From Acetobacteraceae bacterium (GTDB lineage: Bacteria > Pseudomonadota > Alphaproteobacteria > Acetobacterales > Acetobacteraceae): a DNA stretch of 64,000 nt. The notes under the pieces are model-generated. The model was not told the DNA's origin. It worked only from the letters and a program-made list of their open reading frames with translations, and ran no database searches. The position numbers were made by a program, and so were the translations under genes. The first letter of the stretch is position 1. Each line of letters starts with the position of its first letter. Shown here one piece after another: positions 29,928 through 40,038 of this stretch. The stretch spans positions 1,456,001 to 1,520,000 of the forward strand of contig CP154827.1 in assembly GCA_039613835.1 (NCBI GenBank), in the 5' to 3' direction.

Positions 29928-30683
29928 ATGCGTCGTCCTTTGACCGCCATCCCGGCCTTATTCCTCGCACCCTTTTTCTCGGGCAGCCTCGCCTGTGCCG
30001 CGCCTCAGCAGGACATATTTACACCCGCTCAAAGGCAGGAAGTCGTAAAAATTCTGCGTCAGGCCCTCAAGGATGATCCGACTATCCTCAGTGATGCCAT
30101 TGTCAGCCTCAAATCCAAAGCGCAGGAGCAGCAGCGCTCAGAAACGGTCAGCCAGTTGGATGCGCAGAAAGACGCGCTCGAACACGCACCCGCTTATGCC
30201 GTACGGGGCAACCCGCATGGGGACGTCACGATCGTCGAATTTTTTGACCCGCGATGCGGTTACTGCAAGCGGGCCATCCCCATCATCGACGCCTTGCTGA
30301 AGAAAGATAAAAACATTCGTTTTGTTGAAAAAATCGTGCCTGTGCTAAGCGATAAAAGCCTCACAGAGGCGCGCGCCATCATCGCCGCCGCGCTTCAGGG
30401 TGGATATGATAAAATGAAGCGCGCCTTGATGACGGATAATGCGACGCCGACTGACAGCTATTTACGCGATATTGCGCAACAGAACGGACTGGATGCGGAT
30501 CGACTGATTAGGGACATGTCGCGCAAGGAAGTTATCGCCGCCATTCAGGTCAATCTGGATCAGGCGCACGATATTGACCTGTCTGGCACGCCCACCTTCA
30601 TCTTCAATCATAAACGCGTCGTGCCCGGCTATATGTCGGAGAGTGACATCATGAACAAGGTCCGCGCCCTGCGGAAGAAGTGA
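29928..30683 (+). CDS. DsbA-family thiol:disulfide oxidoreductase
   Basis: The 251-residue periplasmic thioredoxin-fold protein has a signal peptide (MRRPLTAIPALFLAPFFSGS, cut near ACA-AP). A helical leader of about 60 residues (QRQEVVKILRQALKDDPTIL) is like the dimerisation segment of ScsC/Com1 proteins. The active site CGYC is in EFFDPRCGYCKRAIPII near residue 110, and the cis-proline loop is in LSGTPTFIFNHKRVVPGYM. It probably oxidises or isomerises disulfides of exported proteins. Monocistronic. Intact. Confidence 0.88.
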   Translation: MRRPLTAIPALFLAPFFSGSLACAAPQQDIFTPAQRQEVVKILRQALKDDPTILSDAIVSLKSKAQEQQRSETVSQLDAQKDALEHAPAYAVRGNPHGDVTIVEFFDPRCGYCKRAIPIIDALLKKDKNIRFVEKIVPVLSDKSLTEARAIIAAALQGGYDKMKRALMTDNATPTDSYLRDIAQQNGLDADRLIRDMSRKEVIAAIQVNLDQAHDIDLSGTPTFIFNHKRVVPGYMSESDIMNKVRALRKK

Positions 30684-30920
30684 CCCGAGGCAAGGCGCGC
30701 TGAACGCACCTGGCGAAGCGCGCTTTAAAGTAAATCAGACGCAGCACCACCGTCCCAAAGGCGCAACGTTCAAAGGATGGGGTCGCCCCTTACATGAATG
30801 CGTGTCTCTCCCCGCAGGGAGTTTATCGCCACGCGCCCGGTTTTTCCTTCAATGGGCATGGCCTTTGACCGTCAGGGCGATATCCTGCGCGATAACGCAG
30901 AACATCGCCCGCAAAAAACG

Positions 30921-31919
30921 TCACGTCACTTTGTGCGCCAACACGTTGCGACTGGATGATGCCGCACGCTTCCGAGATGCATTCACGTCGGGCAGAAGTT
31001 TGTCCGGCCTCGCGACACCTTTTTTGGGGATCTCACTCTCCTTCAGCGCTTTTTTCAACGCATCCAGATTTTTGACGATCTCGGGCGCGGCTTCGGGCAT
31101 GCGGGGCGGATGGCGTTCAAAAACATCGATCAGCGCTTCAAGCCCGACCAATCGGGAGAACCATTTTTTTTATCAAGACGGCACCACATACCAAGGTGCC
31201 CGCGCTATGGCGGAACCGGCAATGGCGGCCGCATAAGCGTCCTGATAGACGTTCCAGTAACCACGCTCCTTGAAATCGCTCGCTGAGAATTTCCAGAGTT
31301 TCTCCGGCCTTTCCAACCGTCTTAGAAGGCGCCTCTGCTGCTCTTCCGGAGAAATATGCAACATGATTTTGACGATATGCACGTTCTGCCGATGCAGATA
31401 AGTCTCAAAATGCCGGATGTCTCGCAAGCGATCGTCCCAGAATGACGGGTCATCGGGGTTACCGGCCAGTCCGCGACGGTCCAAATTTTCCTTGTGCACG
31501 CGGGCGACCAGCACGTCTTCATAATAGCTGCGGTCGAAGATGCCGATCTCGCCCAACAAGGGAGTCGCACGGGAAACGCGCCATAAATATCCGTGATCAC
31601 GTTCAACCGGCGTCGGCTGTTTAAAGCCTGATACGCGCGCACCCTGCGGGTTAATACCGCCCATTACATGACGGATGACGCCATCCTTCCCCGCCGCATC
31701 CATGCCCTGCAGGATCATCAGCACGGATTGTGTCTTCCCGGCGGCCATCGCTTCCTGAAACGCGGCAAGGCGCTTCTTCCGCTTGCGCATCCAAGCTTTG
31801 GCATCATGCTTGGAGAAGTCGCCATGCTCGGCGGGGTCATAATTGCGGAGATTGAATGTTTTCCCGTCCTCAATCCTGTATTTCAGTGAGAGCTGGCGCG
31901 CTTCTTTATCAGTCAACAT
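30921..31919 (-). pseudogene. ppk2: polyphosphate kinase 2, C-terminus cut by tandem stops
   Basis: PPK2 phosphorylates nucleotides with polyphosphate. Walker A is VLMILQGMDAAGKDGVIRHV, then GFKQPTPVERDHGYLWRV, Walker B GEIGIFDRSYYEDVLVARVH and the lid region HISPEEQQRRLLRRLE. After RAPWYVVPS come TGA at 31173-31175 and TAA at 31170-31172, beside an eight-A run. The same frame then continues KKWFSRLVGLEALIDVFERH to a stop at 30921. Homologues have Asp-Asp/Asp-Lys here. The truncated product keeps the nucleotide-binding core and may retain activity. The start MLTDKEARQL overlaps the end of the SDR gene. Confidence 0.75.
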
Positions 31920-32670
31920 GGTTTGTGCTCCGATCAATTGCGAGGCCACCCGCCGCCTGACAGACGGGCATAACTTCAATCTCGTTGACGTTGACGTGAG
32001 CGGGTTGCTGCACCACCCATGAGACGATTTCAGCTATATCGATAGGGGTGATCGGCGTCGTCCCCGCATAGACAGCGGCCGCGGCTTCAGCGTCTGCCAT
32101 GCGCACGGAACTGAATTCACTGCCGCCACATAAGCCGGGTGCGACATTGGTCACGCGGATGGGCAGGCCGAGCAGGTCGGTCCGAAGATTTGCGGCAAAT
32201 TGCACGACATAGGCTTTCGTCGCGCCATAAACATTACCGCCTTGATAGGGATATCGCCCGGCGACGCTCCCCATCATGACGATATACCCGCGCCGCCGCG
32301 CCCCCATCCCGGGGAGAAGGGCATGGGTGAGCGCCGTCAGGCCCGTAATATTGGTTTCAATCATCTGCGCCCAATCGGCCCAATGACTGTCCTGCGCTTT
32401 CGAGATGCCCAGAGCGAGACCGGCATTATTGACGAGAATGTCGATGTCACGCCAGGACGCGGGCAGGGAATTTTCAAAATTTGTGATCGCCGTGATATCG
32501 CGCATGTCGCATGCGGCGGGCAGAAAAGATGCATCCAGTTCTGCCGCCAACGCATCAAGACGTGCCTCACGACGCGCGACACCGATGACTCGCATCCCTT
32601 CCCGAACGAGGCGACGCACGATCTCCCGCCCGAAACCTGCACTTGCGCCTGTCACCAAAGCCGTCGTCAT
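31909..32670 (-). CDS. SDR-family oxidoreductase, YdfG type
   Basis: This short-chain dehydrogenase of 253 residues has NADP-binding ALVTGASAGFGREIVRRLVR and the ARR that favours NADP, DILVNNAGLALG, catalytic Ser in MMGSVAGRYPYQGG and YGATKAYVVQFAANL (YxxxK), and VAPGLCGGSEFSSVR, close to the VEPG(L)CGGTEF of YdfG 3-hydroxy-acid/serine dehydrogenases. The start MTTALVTG is preceded by GGAG; an alternative is five codons upstream. It overlaps the ppk2 start, so the two may be co-transcribed. Intact. Confidence 0.85.
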   Translation of the reverse strand: MTTALVTGASAGFGREIVRRLVREGMRVIGVARREARLDALAAELDASFLPAACDMRDITAITNFENSLPASWRDIDILVNNAGLALGISKAQDSHWADWAQMIETNITGLTALTHALLPGMGARRRGYIVMMGSVAGRYPYQGGNVYGATKAYVVQFAANLRTDLLGLPIRVTNVAPGLCGGSEFSSVRMADAEAAAAVYAGTTPITPIDIAEIVSWVVQQPAHVNVNEIEVMPVCQAAGGLAIDRSTNHVD

Positions 32671-32970
32671 TTTTTGCTGCTCCATGTGAGTTTGTTGATA
32701 CCAATCTGCGCGCGGGCTTCTGACGCGTCAAGTCGCTTTCATATGAGCTTGCATGATCCGGGGATGCCTCCCATGACGGCCCTGACCTGATGTGACATGA
32801 CAAACTTTAATCAGTAAAAATTCTGACGCTCAACCGGGAATTTAAAACCTGACGGCGCGACGCCGCCCATAATATTGTTTTTCCGAGCATCAATATTCTG
32901 TTATGATACCTTCTTTATTGTCCTAAGGAAGTGATGCGCCAGGCAGAGCATCTATCAGTGTCAACACCGC
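32671..32970. other. intergenic region upstream of the SDR gene
   Basis: It holds the promoter side of the leftward SDR gene and the 3' end of the IMPACT gene transcript. An AT-rich patch near 32880-32920 is present. No structured element was recognised. Confidence 0.25.
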
Positions 32971-33585
32971 CTATTCGGGGTAAGTGAAGGCGATATCGCC
33001 GCGGGTCAGGTCGCTCATGATTGTCGTCACCTCCGCAAGGAGGGCATCCGGCACTGCGAGGCAGATTCTGACACCGTCAGCTTCGAACGTCTGCTCCAGG
33101 CTGTCAGCCTCCCAATCTGCCAGACGTGCCTGGATGATAGGGAAAATATTGAAAGGGATGCGACACACGATGCGCGTTTTTTTCACCCAGATCGTGGCGT
33201 CCCCCGCACGCAGGCGCTGAGACGCCGTCCCGCCATAAGCCCGTATCAATCCACCGGCGCCAAGCTTGATGCCCCCGAACCAGCGTATGACGAGGACCAC
33301 TACATTTTCAAAACCCTGCCCCTCAATCGCGGTCAGGATCGGGCGGCCCGCTGTCCCACCTGGTTCACCATCATCGAACATCCGGTAACGTGGCGAGACC
33401 AACCATGCCCAGCAATTATGCGTGGCGTCGGGCACACGATGGGACTCGATAAATGCCATCGCCTCATCCTCTGACGCCACCGGAGCGGCATAGGCGCGGA
33501 AAAGGCTTTTCTTGACCGTCATCTCGATTTGTATCAGCGCGCATAAACGCCATTTCTGCGCGTCATCCGCCACGCGGCACGTCAT
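32971..33585 (-). CDS. IMPACT/YigZ-family protein
   Basis: The 204-residue protein has the IMPACT N-terminal domain: KSLFRAYAAPVASEDEAMAF, HNCWAWLVSPRYRMFDDGEP, GTAGRPILTAIEGQGFENVV and the signature RWFGGIKLGAGGLIRAYGG. A C-terminal ferredoxin-like domain (DUF1949 type) follows. YigZ-like proteins are conserved but poorly understood; eukaryotic IMPACT regulates GCN2. The start may be at the internal ATG giving MTVKKSLFRAY, closer to family N-termini. It lies 15 bases before the broken radA. Intact. Confidence 0.85.
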   Translation of the reverse strand: MTCRVADDAQKWRLCALIQIEMTVKKSLFRAYAAPVASEDEAMAFIESHRVPDATHNCWAWLVSPRYRMFDDGEPGGTAGRPILTAIEGQGFENVVVLVIRWFGGIKLGAGGLIRAYGGTASQRLRAGDATIWVKKTRIVCRIPFNIFPIIQARLADWEADSLEQTFEADGVRICLAVPDALLAEVTTIMSDLTRGDIAFTYPE

Positions 33586-33600
33586 TCAGTAGCGTCATTT

Positions 33601-34965
33601 TCAAGTCGCTTCAGCCTTTATCGCCTCCGCGGCTTCGGAAGGCGAAATAAACCGCGCAACGAGATCACTCAGATGGCCGAATTCATGGATCGAAAGCCCC
33701 TCCAGCGGTTGGGCGCGTTTTGCGGCGGCGGAGCTGCGCCGGGGCAGAACGGCAGCATCAAAGCCGAGCTTTGTAGCTTCCTTCAGGCGTAGATCGGCCT
33801 GCGCCACCTGACGCACCTCGCCGGATAATCCGACTTCACCGAAATAACTCGTGCCCGCGGAGGTCGGCTTACCTGAAAGGGCGGAAATCAGGGCCGCGGC
33901 AACCGCGAGATCCGCCGCAGGCTCCGTCACGCGCAGGCCGCCCGCGATATTGAGATGCACGTCCATCCCCATAAAGCGCAGGCCGCAGCGCGCCTCCATT
34001 ACAGCGAGAAGCATATTGAGTCGACCGGAATCCCACCCCACCACCGCGCGGCGCGCCATCTCCGGCTTTGGCGGAGCCTGCAATATTGCCGCGCCGCAAG
34101 AAAGAGCGCGGAAGGGTTCGGCACTTCAACGAGACCCTCATCCGTCATGGCGAAAACCCCGATCTCATCCGTCGCACCGAAACGGTTTTTCGCCGCGCGC
34201 AAAATGCGGAACTGATGGCCGCGATCCCCTTCAAAATACATCACGGCATCCACCATATGCTCCAGCACGCGCGGCCCGGCCAAAGCGCCCTCTTTCGTGA
34301 CATGCCCGACAAGTATCAGCGAGAATCCCACTGTTTTCGCCAATCGGATCAGCTCAAACGCGCTGGCCCGCACCTGCGCGACGGAGCCCGGGGCGCTTTC
34401 CACCGTGTCGAGCCACATTGTTTGAATCGAGTCAATCACGACGACTTGATGGTCACGATCATGCTCAAGCTTTGCGGAGATCTCGGCGACATTGATGCTT
34501 GCGGCAAGGTCAAGCTTCGGCGCGGCGAGGTTGAGGCGGCGCGCGCAGGCGGATCTGGTCAACCGCCTCCTCCCCGGAAACATAGATGACTTTCTTCCCC
34601 GCCTGGAAGAGGGCACATGTCGCCTGAAGCAGCAACGTGCTCTTGCCGATACCCGGATCCCCACCGATCAACACGACTGAACCGGGAACAAGCCCACCGC
34701 CGAGCACGCGATCAAATTCCGCCATCTGCGTTTCCACGCGCGGCGGCGGGGCTGTATCGCCATCAAGCTGCGTGACTTGCAGCTGCCCGACATGGGTGTT
34801 GCCGCGCCGCGCACGCGCGGTGGGCTCAACCGATTCTTCCTCGATGTTGTTCCAGGCCCCGCATATATCGCACCTGCCGGACCATTTCGGCGAGACGGCG
34901 CCGCATTCTCGGCAGACAAACCGTGCTGAGGGTTTTTTGCCATGAGCCGTCACATCCTTTCGCAC
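33601..34965 (-). pseudogene. radA: RadA/Sms branch-migration ATPase, frameshifts plus internal deletion
   Basis: RadA helps RecA in branch migration. The zinc finger FVCRECGAVSPKWSGRCDIC, the Walker A in GGDPGIGKSTLLLQATC, the AKNRFGATDEIGVFAM (KNRFG) motif and the Lon-like C-terminal part (ARRAVVGWDSGRLNMLLAVM, EPAADLAVAAALISAL) are all present but in three frames. Breaks lie near 34935 (an A6 tract where A7 would restore MAKKPSARFV), 34545 and 34105. At the last one about 20 conserved residues between GNIAGSA and the RRAVVG motif (normally containing FAGxEGTRPxLVE) are missing. This loss cannot be a one-base error, so the gene is truly dead. Confidence 0.88.
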
Positions 34966-35013
34966 CGCATCCCGATCTGACGCGTCAGCCCCATTTACTG
35001 GAAGCGCATAAGT

Positions 35014-35802
35014 TCAACGCCGCAATTCCATTTTGATCGGCCCTTCTGTCCGACCATGGGTAAACTGATCGACCATCGCATTGCCGCTCTCGAGCAACTT
35101 TGATGTCGGCCCCTGCCAGACAAGCCGCCCATTATAAAGCATGGCCGCCTTATCACCGATCCGCTGGGCTGACGCCATATCATGCGTAATGGCGAGGGCC
35201 GTACTGCCGAGGCGCTTCACGCAATCGACAATCAACTCATCAATGATCGCGACCGTAATCGGGTCGAGCCCTGTTATGGGTTCATCAAAAAACAAAATGT
35301 CCCGTGTGCCCGCAATGGCGCGGGCCAAACCGACACGTTTTTGCATACCGCCCGATAATTCGGAGGGGGACAGGCATCCGACGGAAGGGTTCAACCCGAC
35401 CTGCCGTAAATATCCCCCGCCTGGCGGGCTGCCTCACTGCGGATCGGGCGCTGGCGGGCAACGCGCCCCTTCGCCATCAGCCCGAAGACGATATTGTTAC
35501 GCACGCTCATACTGTCGAAGAGCGCCGAGTTCTGAAACAACATCCCGATCTGCGCGACAAGCTCCCGCCGACGGGCGCGGGTGGAGGTCAGGAGATTTTC
35601 CCCGTCAATTTCAATGACCCCCTCATCCGGCGTCAACAGACCGAGTATGCAGCACAGCAGGACGGATTTGCCACTGCCCGACCCACCAATCACGACGAAG
35701 GACGTGCCCCCGCGCGATATCAAGGTCAATGCCATCCAGCACGACTTTATTGCCGAAGCGTTTGGTGAGGCCGCGCACGCGGATTTTAGGTTGAGATGTC
35801 AT
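35014..35802 (-). pseudogene. mlaF: MlaF-type ABC transporter ATPase, two frameshifts
   Basis: This is the ATP-binding subunit of the Mla outer-membrane lipid transport system. It starts MTSQPKIRVRGLTKRFG at 35802, overlapping the end of mlaE. It has Walker A in VVIGGSGSGKSVLLCCILGL, Q-loop GMLFQNSALFDSMSVRNNI, signature LSPSELSGGMQKRVGLARAI and Walker B DILFFDEPITGLDP. One extra G in a G5 run near 35715 and a second shift near 35405 break the frame into three parts. No mlaD-like gene follows; radA is next. Confidence 0.8.
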
Positions 35803-36451
35803 TGGTCAAAAACAGATCTGTCAGGAGGTAATCAAAGGCCAGCAGCAGGTTGGAAGCCCCAACGACAGCAGCTGTCGTCGCCGCGCCGACACCCTCTGCC
35901 CCGCCGCGACTGCTGTAATCGTGATAACAGCCCAGCAAGGCGATGAGAAACCCGAACACGGCGGCTTTTGCCAGCCCGACCCAGACATCCAGCGCTGTGA
36001 CCACATTCAGCGTCGTCACGACGTAAGAAGCCGGGCCAAGGTCGCGACCAGCAGGCGTGGTGTCACGAGGTAACGCATCGGTTTCAACGGCAAGGGTTTT
36101 AAGCGCGTCGATTTGATCCGTCACGCGCATCGTCCCGATTTCTGCCGCCATCGCCACGCCGGCGCGCCCCGCCACCATCAGCCCGGCCAGAACCGGCCCT
36201 AATTCCCGCGTGACGGCAAGCACCACGATGCCGCCAATGGCGCCCTGCGCGTGATATTGTGCAAAACCGGTATAGGATTGCAGCGCGATCACCCCGCCGG
36301 AAAAGATCGCCGCCAAGGCCACGACGGGAAGCGAATAATAAACGATTTCGAAGAAATTCGTCAGGAAAACCCGCCAGTAAAAGGGTCGTCTTAAAAGGCC
36401 ACTCAGCCCGCCCCCGGCGAAAATGGCAAGAGCGCCAACGTCACGTACCAT
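35786..36451 (-). pseudogene. mlaE: MlaE-type permease with internal deletion
   Basis: MlaE family features are FLTNFFEIVYYSLPVVALAA, VLAGLMVAGRAGVAMAAEIG and MRVTDQIDALKTLAVETDAL. After that point the reading leaves the family pattern: another frame contains RYLVTPRLLVATLA, the expected continuation, and then about 35 residues of the central transmembrane region are missing before ALDVWVGLAKAAVFGFLIAL. The open frame persists at only 221 residues against about 260 normally. The permease probably cannot work, matching the broken mlaF. Start at 36451 (MVRDVGALAIFAGG) is uncertain. Confidence 0.7.
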
Positions 36452-36726
36452 GGAAATGGTTGCGCGCCCGATTGCTGAGACAAAGTCGGTGAGAATGATG
36501 TTTCCCCAATTTCAGTCGAGATGCTGTTTTAGCCCTAACGCGCCCGCACGACGACGTCAAAGCCTGCAGTGAAATAAACTCACTAGCGCGTCAGCCCTTC
36601 AACGCTTCAGCATGCTGGGAGACGCATGATCACGCGACACGCGGCGCATGTATCAGCCATGTTTCTGATAAAGTCTCGGCCCTTTTTGTGGAAAATTGGA
36701 CAGTCTGGTGATCGCGCGTCAGGCAT

Positions 36727-38185
36727 TTATTGGCGGGTCGATGCCGCCTTCTTGTCCGCCGCATTGGCCGGGGGCTTTTCCACCGCTGTGGCAGACTTTA
36801 CCGGCACGGATGAGGGAGGGGTTTGCGGCCCGTCCCCATGTGTCGCCTCCGCTTTCCCCGTCACCGTCACAGAATGATGACGACCCGCAGGATCGGACGC
36901 CGGGGCGCTGCCGGGATCCGCGTGCGCGGCTCCGTCAGTCACCGTTACGGATTTTCCATCACTTTGCTGCGCAGGTTTCGCGTCATGGCGCGCCGTGTCG
37001 GGAAGGGCCTGCCGCATCATGGCTTCGCCCGGCATGGCCTTGACGGCGGGAGGCGTATTTGTCGTCGGCAGCGCATTCCAGACCGGCGCGACAGCTGAGG
37101 TCGCCGACACATTGATCGGCGATTCGTTGTCCTGGGATGACGCGGGGCCTGAAGAAGCCTGAGGCGTAGTGCTGGGGGTCTGTGGGCCGCGTGTGACGCC
37201 GCGTCATCCTGCGTCGGAACATCGTTCGCGACGGTCGTTTTGATAAGGACCTCAGATTTGGAATTTTCACCTTTGGATTCAGCCGACTGGACCCGATCGG
37301 ATTTCGTCGCGACCACCTCCATTGGCTTGTGTGCCGCATCAGATGCCGGTTCCGGCTTTGACTGTATGATGCTCCCCGTCCCATGTCGCACTAACGGGGC
37401 GGTCGTGAGCGGCAGGGATATCGTACCGGAACCATTCGCCGTCTCACGATGGCCGTATCGAGCGACCCGTTTACACGGGCAGAGGCGGCGTCCTGCGTTG
37501 TGAGCGTCAGAGCGACAATCTTGCCGCCATCAATCTGCAATGACGCATGGTCGGATAAAGTCGCGGAGAGCGCGTTCGAGGGCGGCCTCCCTGACGGTAA
37601 GCCGTGTAGCGCCGGACGCGGCGACCTGCCAGGCACGCTCCAACCATCCGATCGCAACATTTTCCGACCCATTGGATGCTGATATCGAGAGACGCGATCT
37701 CCACCGCGGAGACGGAACCATCCGACAAGTTCGCTTCCAGCGATGCCAGACACCCGCTTACGACGAAGCGCGTATGCGGACTGTCATGCAATGTCACGCC
37801 AACATCGCCACCGACGCGCAGCGACAGCGTGTTATTACCATGGCCTACCTGACATGCCGGTGCGGTGAGCGCCCACGCGATGCACCCTGATCCTGAACGA
37901 CCCGGGATGAAACCGTCACGCCATGGCATGGCCCTTCAATGGCGACGGCGCACGGATGCTTGGGATCGACCTGAATCGCGACACGATCGAAGCATGGGAG
38001 GCTGAGGTAACCTCCTCCACCGCCCAGGTGGATGAGTCCTGCGCAAAGGTCCACCCCTGCCATGTGAGATGTGACGCCACAAGGCTACCCAGGAGCACGA
38101 CCACCCCGGCACGACGGATCCTAAACTCTGGAATCGAAACGAAGGTACGCCGTCGAGACATTACGTTTTCCTCATCAAACGCCAA
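36727..38185 (-). pseudogene. shattered gene for an exported or membrane protein of unknown family
   Basis: An N-terminal transmembrane segment (RRAGVVVLLGSLVASHLTWQ) begins the gene. Pieces in three frames then join: CFDRVAIQVDPKHPCAVAIE, HTRFVVSGCLASLEANLSDG, ATRLTVREAALERAL, IDGGKIVALTLTTQDAASAR, and a low-complexity Pro/Ala/Thr-rich tail ending DKKAASTRQ. At least four breaks are needed. The layout (TM anchor, two beta-rich repeats, linker) is loosely like DUF2125 proteins of this family of bacteria, but I am not confident. Base composition is similar to the neighbours. Confidence 0.4.
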
Positions 38186-38360
38186 CTTAAAAAGCCTGCG
38201 TCATCATGCCGCCCGATGGCCGGGCGGCAACGCAGCAACTCAGGCCTGCCTCTCATATTCCCTTAATGATGCCACGTTGTTGACATGACGGCAACGCGTG
38301 GACACATTCAAAATCGGTTATTTCAGTTAAAATCTGGACGGGATGAACGGTCTCTCATCG

Positions 38361-39695
38361 TTACGCGGCGCGTGACCTCCCGACTGCATGATAGACCGCG
38401 CCCGCCGCGGTAAATGCAGGTCCGTCCCAAATATCGCGCATATCGAGAATGATATCGCCGCGCATGTGTCCCATCACATCCTGAGGTTCGAGTTTCCGGA
38501 AGCAATCCCATTCCGTCAGCAAAACGAGGATGTCGCTTCCTTTGATGGCATCGCGCGCTGAGGGCATGAAGGTGACATCGCCAGCTACCATCGATTTCGC
38601 CTGCGCCATGCCCTCCGGGTCATAGGCCTGTATGCGCGCGCCGTAAGTCAGCAGATTGCGCATAACAGGTAATGATGTTGCCTCACGCATATCATCCGTG
38701 TCGGGCTTGAAGGTCAGTCCCAGCAAGGCGACCACTTTACCCGCGATCTCGCCCCCTGCCAGTGCGAGAATGCGACGCGCCACCGCTTCCTTGCGATATT
38801 CATTCGCGGCAATCGTCGCCTCCACGAGGCGCGACGGCACACCAGCATCCTGTGCAATTGCCGCGAGAGCGCGTGTATCTTTCGGGAAGCACGACCCCCC
38901 AAATCCCGGCCCCGCACGTAGAAATTTGTCACCAATACGGCGATCAAGCCCCATGCACGCCGTTATCTCCGCGATATCCGCACCGGTCTTCTCACTCAGG
39001 TCAGCCATTTCATTCACAAAGGCGACTTTCATGGCAAGGAAGGCATTTGAGGCGTATTTCGCAAGCTCGGCGGATTCGAGCGAAACAAAACGGAAAGGTG
39101 TGTTCTTCGCCATCAGCGGCGCATAGACCTGACGCATGGACGCCTCTGCGCGTGCCGCGCCTTCAGTATCGAGCAGGTCAATGCCGATCACGACGCGGTC
39201 CGGTTCGATGAAATCGGTGATCGCGTTCCCTTCCCGCAGGAATTCCGGATTTGACGCCACATCGAAACAAATATCCGGCCGCGTCTCACGTAAAATACGC
39301 GCCACCTCACGCCCTGTACCGACCGGCACCGTTGACTTGGTGACAATAAGCAGCGGCGCTGTCGCAGCCATTGCCACGGCGCGCGCCGCTTCATACACAG
39401 CGGTGAGGTCCGCATGGCCGCCGCCCCGTCGGGTCGGCGTACCCACCGCGATCAAGACGATATCCGCGCCATCGACCGCGCTTTTGAGATCCGACGTGAA
39501 GGCGAGTCGCCTGGCCTGGACATTCCGTGCCACGATCTGATCCAGACTCGGCTCGTAAATCGGAATTTTATGGTCACGCAGCATGGCAAGTTTGGCGGGA
39601 TCACGCTCGATCACCGTGACCGAACTGCCGAAATCAGCGAAACAGGCACCGGAAACGAGGCCGACATAACCGCCACCGATCATTGCAACACGCAT
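38361..39695 (-). CDS. ugd: UDP-glucose 6-dehydrogenase
   Basis: The enzyme oxidises UDP-glucose to UDP-glucuronate, a precursor of exopolysaccharide and envelope sugars. The 444-residue protein has NAD-binding MRVAMIGGGYVGLVSGACFA, the EFLREGNAITDFIEPDRVVI region and catalytic Cys in GFGGSCFPKDTRAL near residue 265, then the C-terminal domain VALLGLTFKPDTDDMREAT. Full length and intact. It is divergent from a broken MFS gene and not in an obvious polysaccharide cluster, though manC lies 13 kb away. Confidence 0.95.
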   Translation of the reverse strand: MRVAMIGGGYVGLVSGACFADFGSSVTVIERDPAKLAMLRDHKIPIYEPSLDQIVARNVQARRLAFTSDLKSAVDGADIVLIAVGTPTRRGGGHADLTAVYEAARAVAMAATAPLLIVTKSTVPVGTGREVARILRETRPDICFDVASNPEFLREGNAITDFIEPDRVVIGIDLLDTEGAARAEASMRQVYAPLMAKNTPFRFVSLESAELAKYASNAFLAMKVAFVNEMADLSEKTGADIAEITACMGLDRRIGDKFLRAGPGFGGSCFPKDTRALAAIAQDAGVPSRLVEATIAANEYRKEAVARRILALAGGEIAGKVVALLGLTFKPDTDDMREATSLPVMRNLLTYGARIQAYDPEGMAQAKSMVAGDVTFMPSARDAIKGSDILVLLTEWDCFRKLEPQDVMGHMRGDIILDMRDIWDGPAFTAAGAVYHAVGRSRAA

Positions 39696-40038
39696 TGAGC
39701 CTTCCCCTTTTCGCCCGGATATTCAGCGCCGTAGCACTTTTTACCCTGCCAGACCCGCGCAGATTGCCGAGCCTCCATGCCGTGTCAAGAGAAATGTGAC
39801 GCTGAGAGGATGTCAACCCGTCACGCATTGATGGCATTCACCTTCCCATGACACTTGTATAGCTCGCCCGCTGATCTTGACCGGGCCTTGTCAAAAAACC
39901 AGCGAAAGCTTTTTTAACAGTGGCGCAGCGCATCATTAACTGGCAGACTTCTTCCCGATGCCTGTCAACTGACGGACGAACGGTCCTCTTCGCCGTTCAG
40001 ATAAAACGAACCGCTCATATCTGGATACGTATTGATCC
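39696..40038. other. divergent intergenic region between ugd and an MFS gene
   Basis: No gene is supported. It should carry the ugd promoter and that of the broken transporter. I see no clear operator, hairpin or repeat. Confidence 0.3.
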
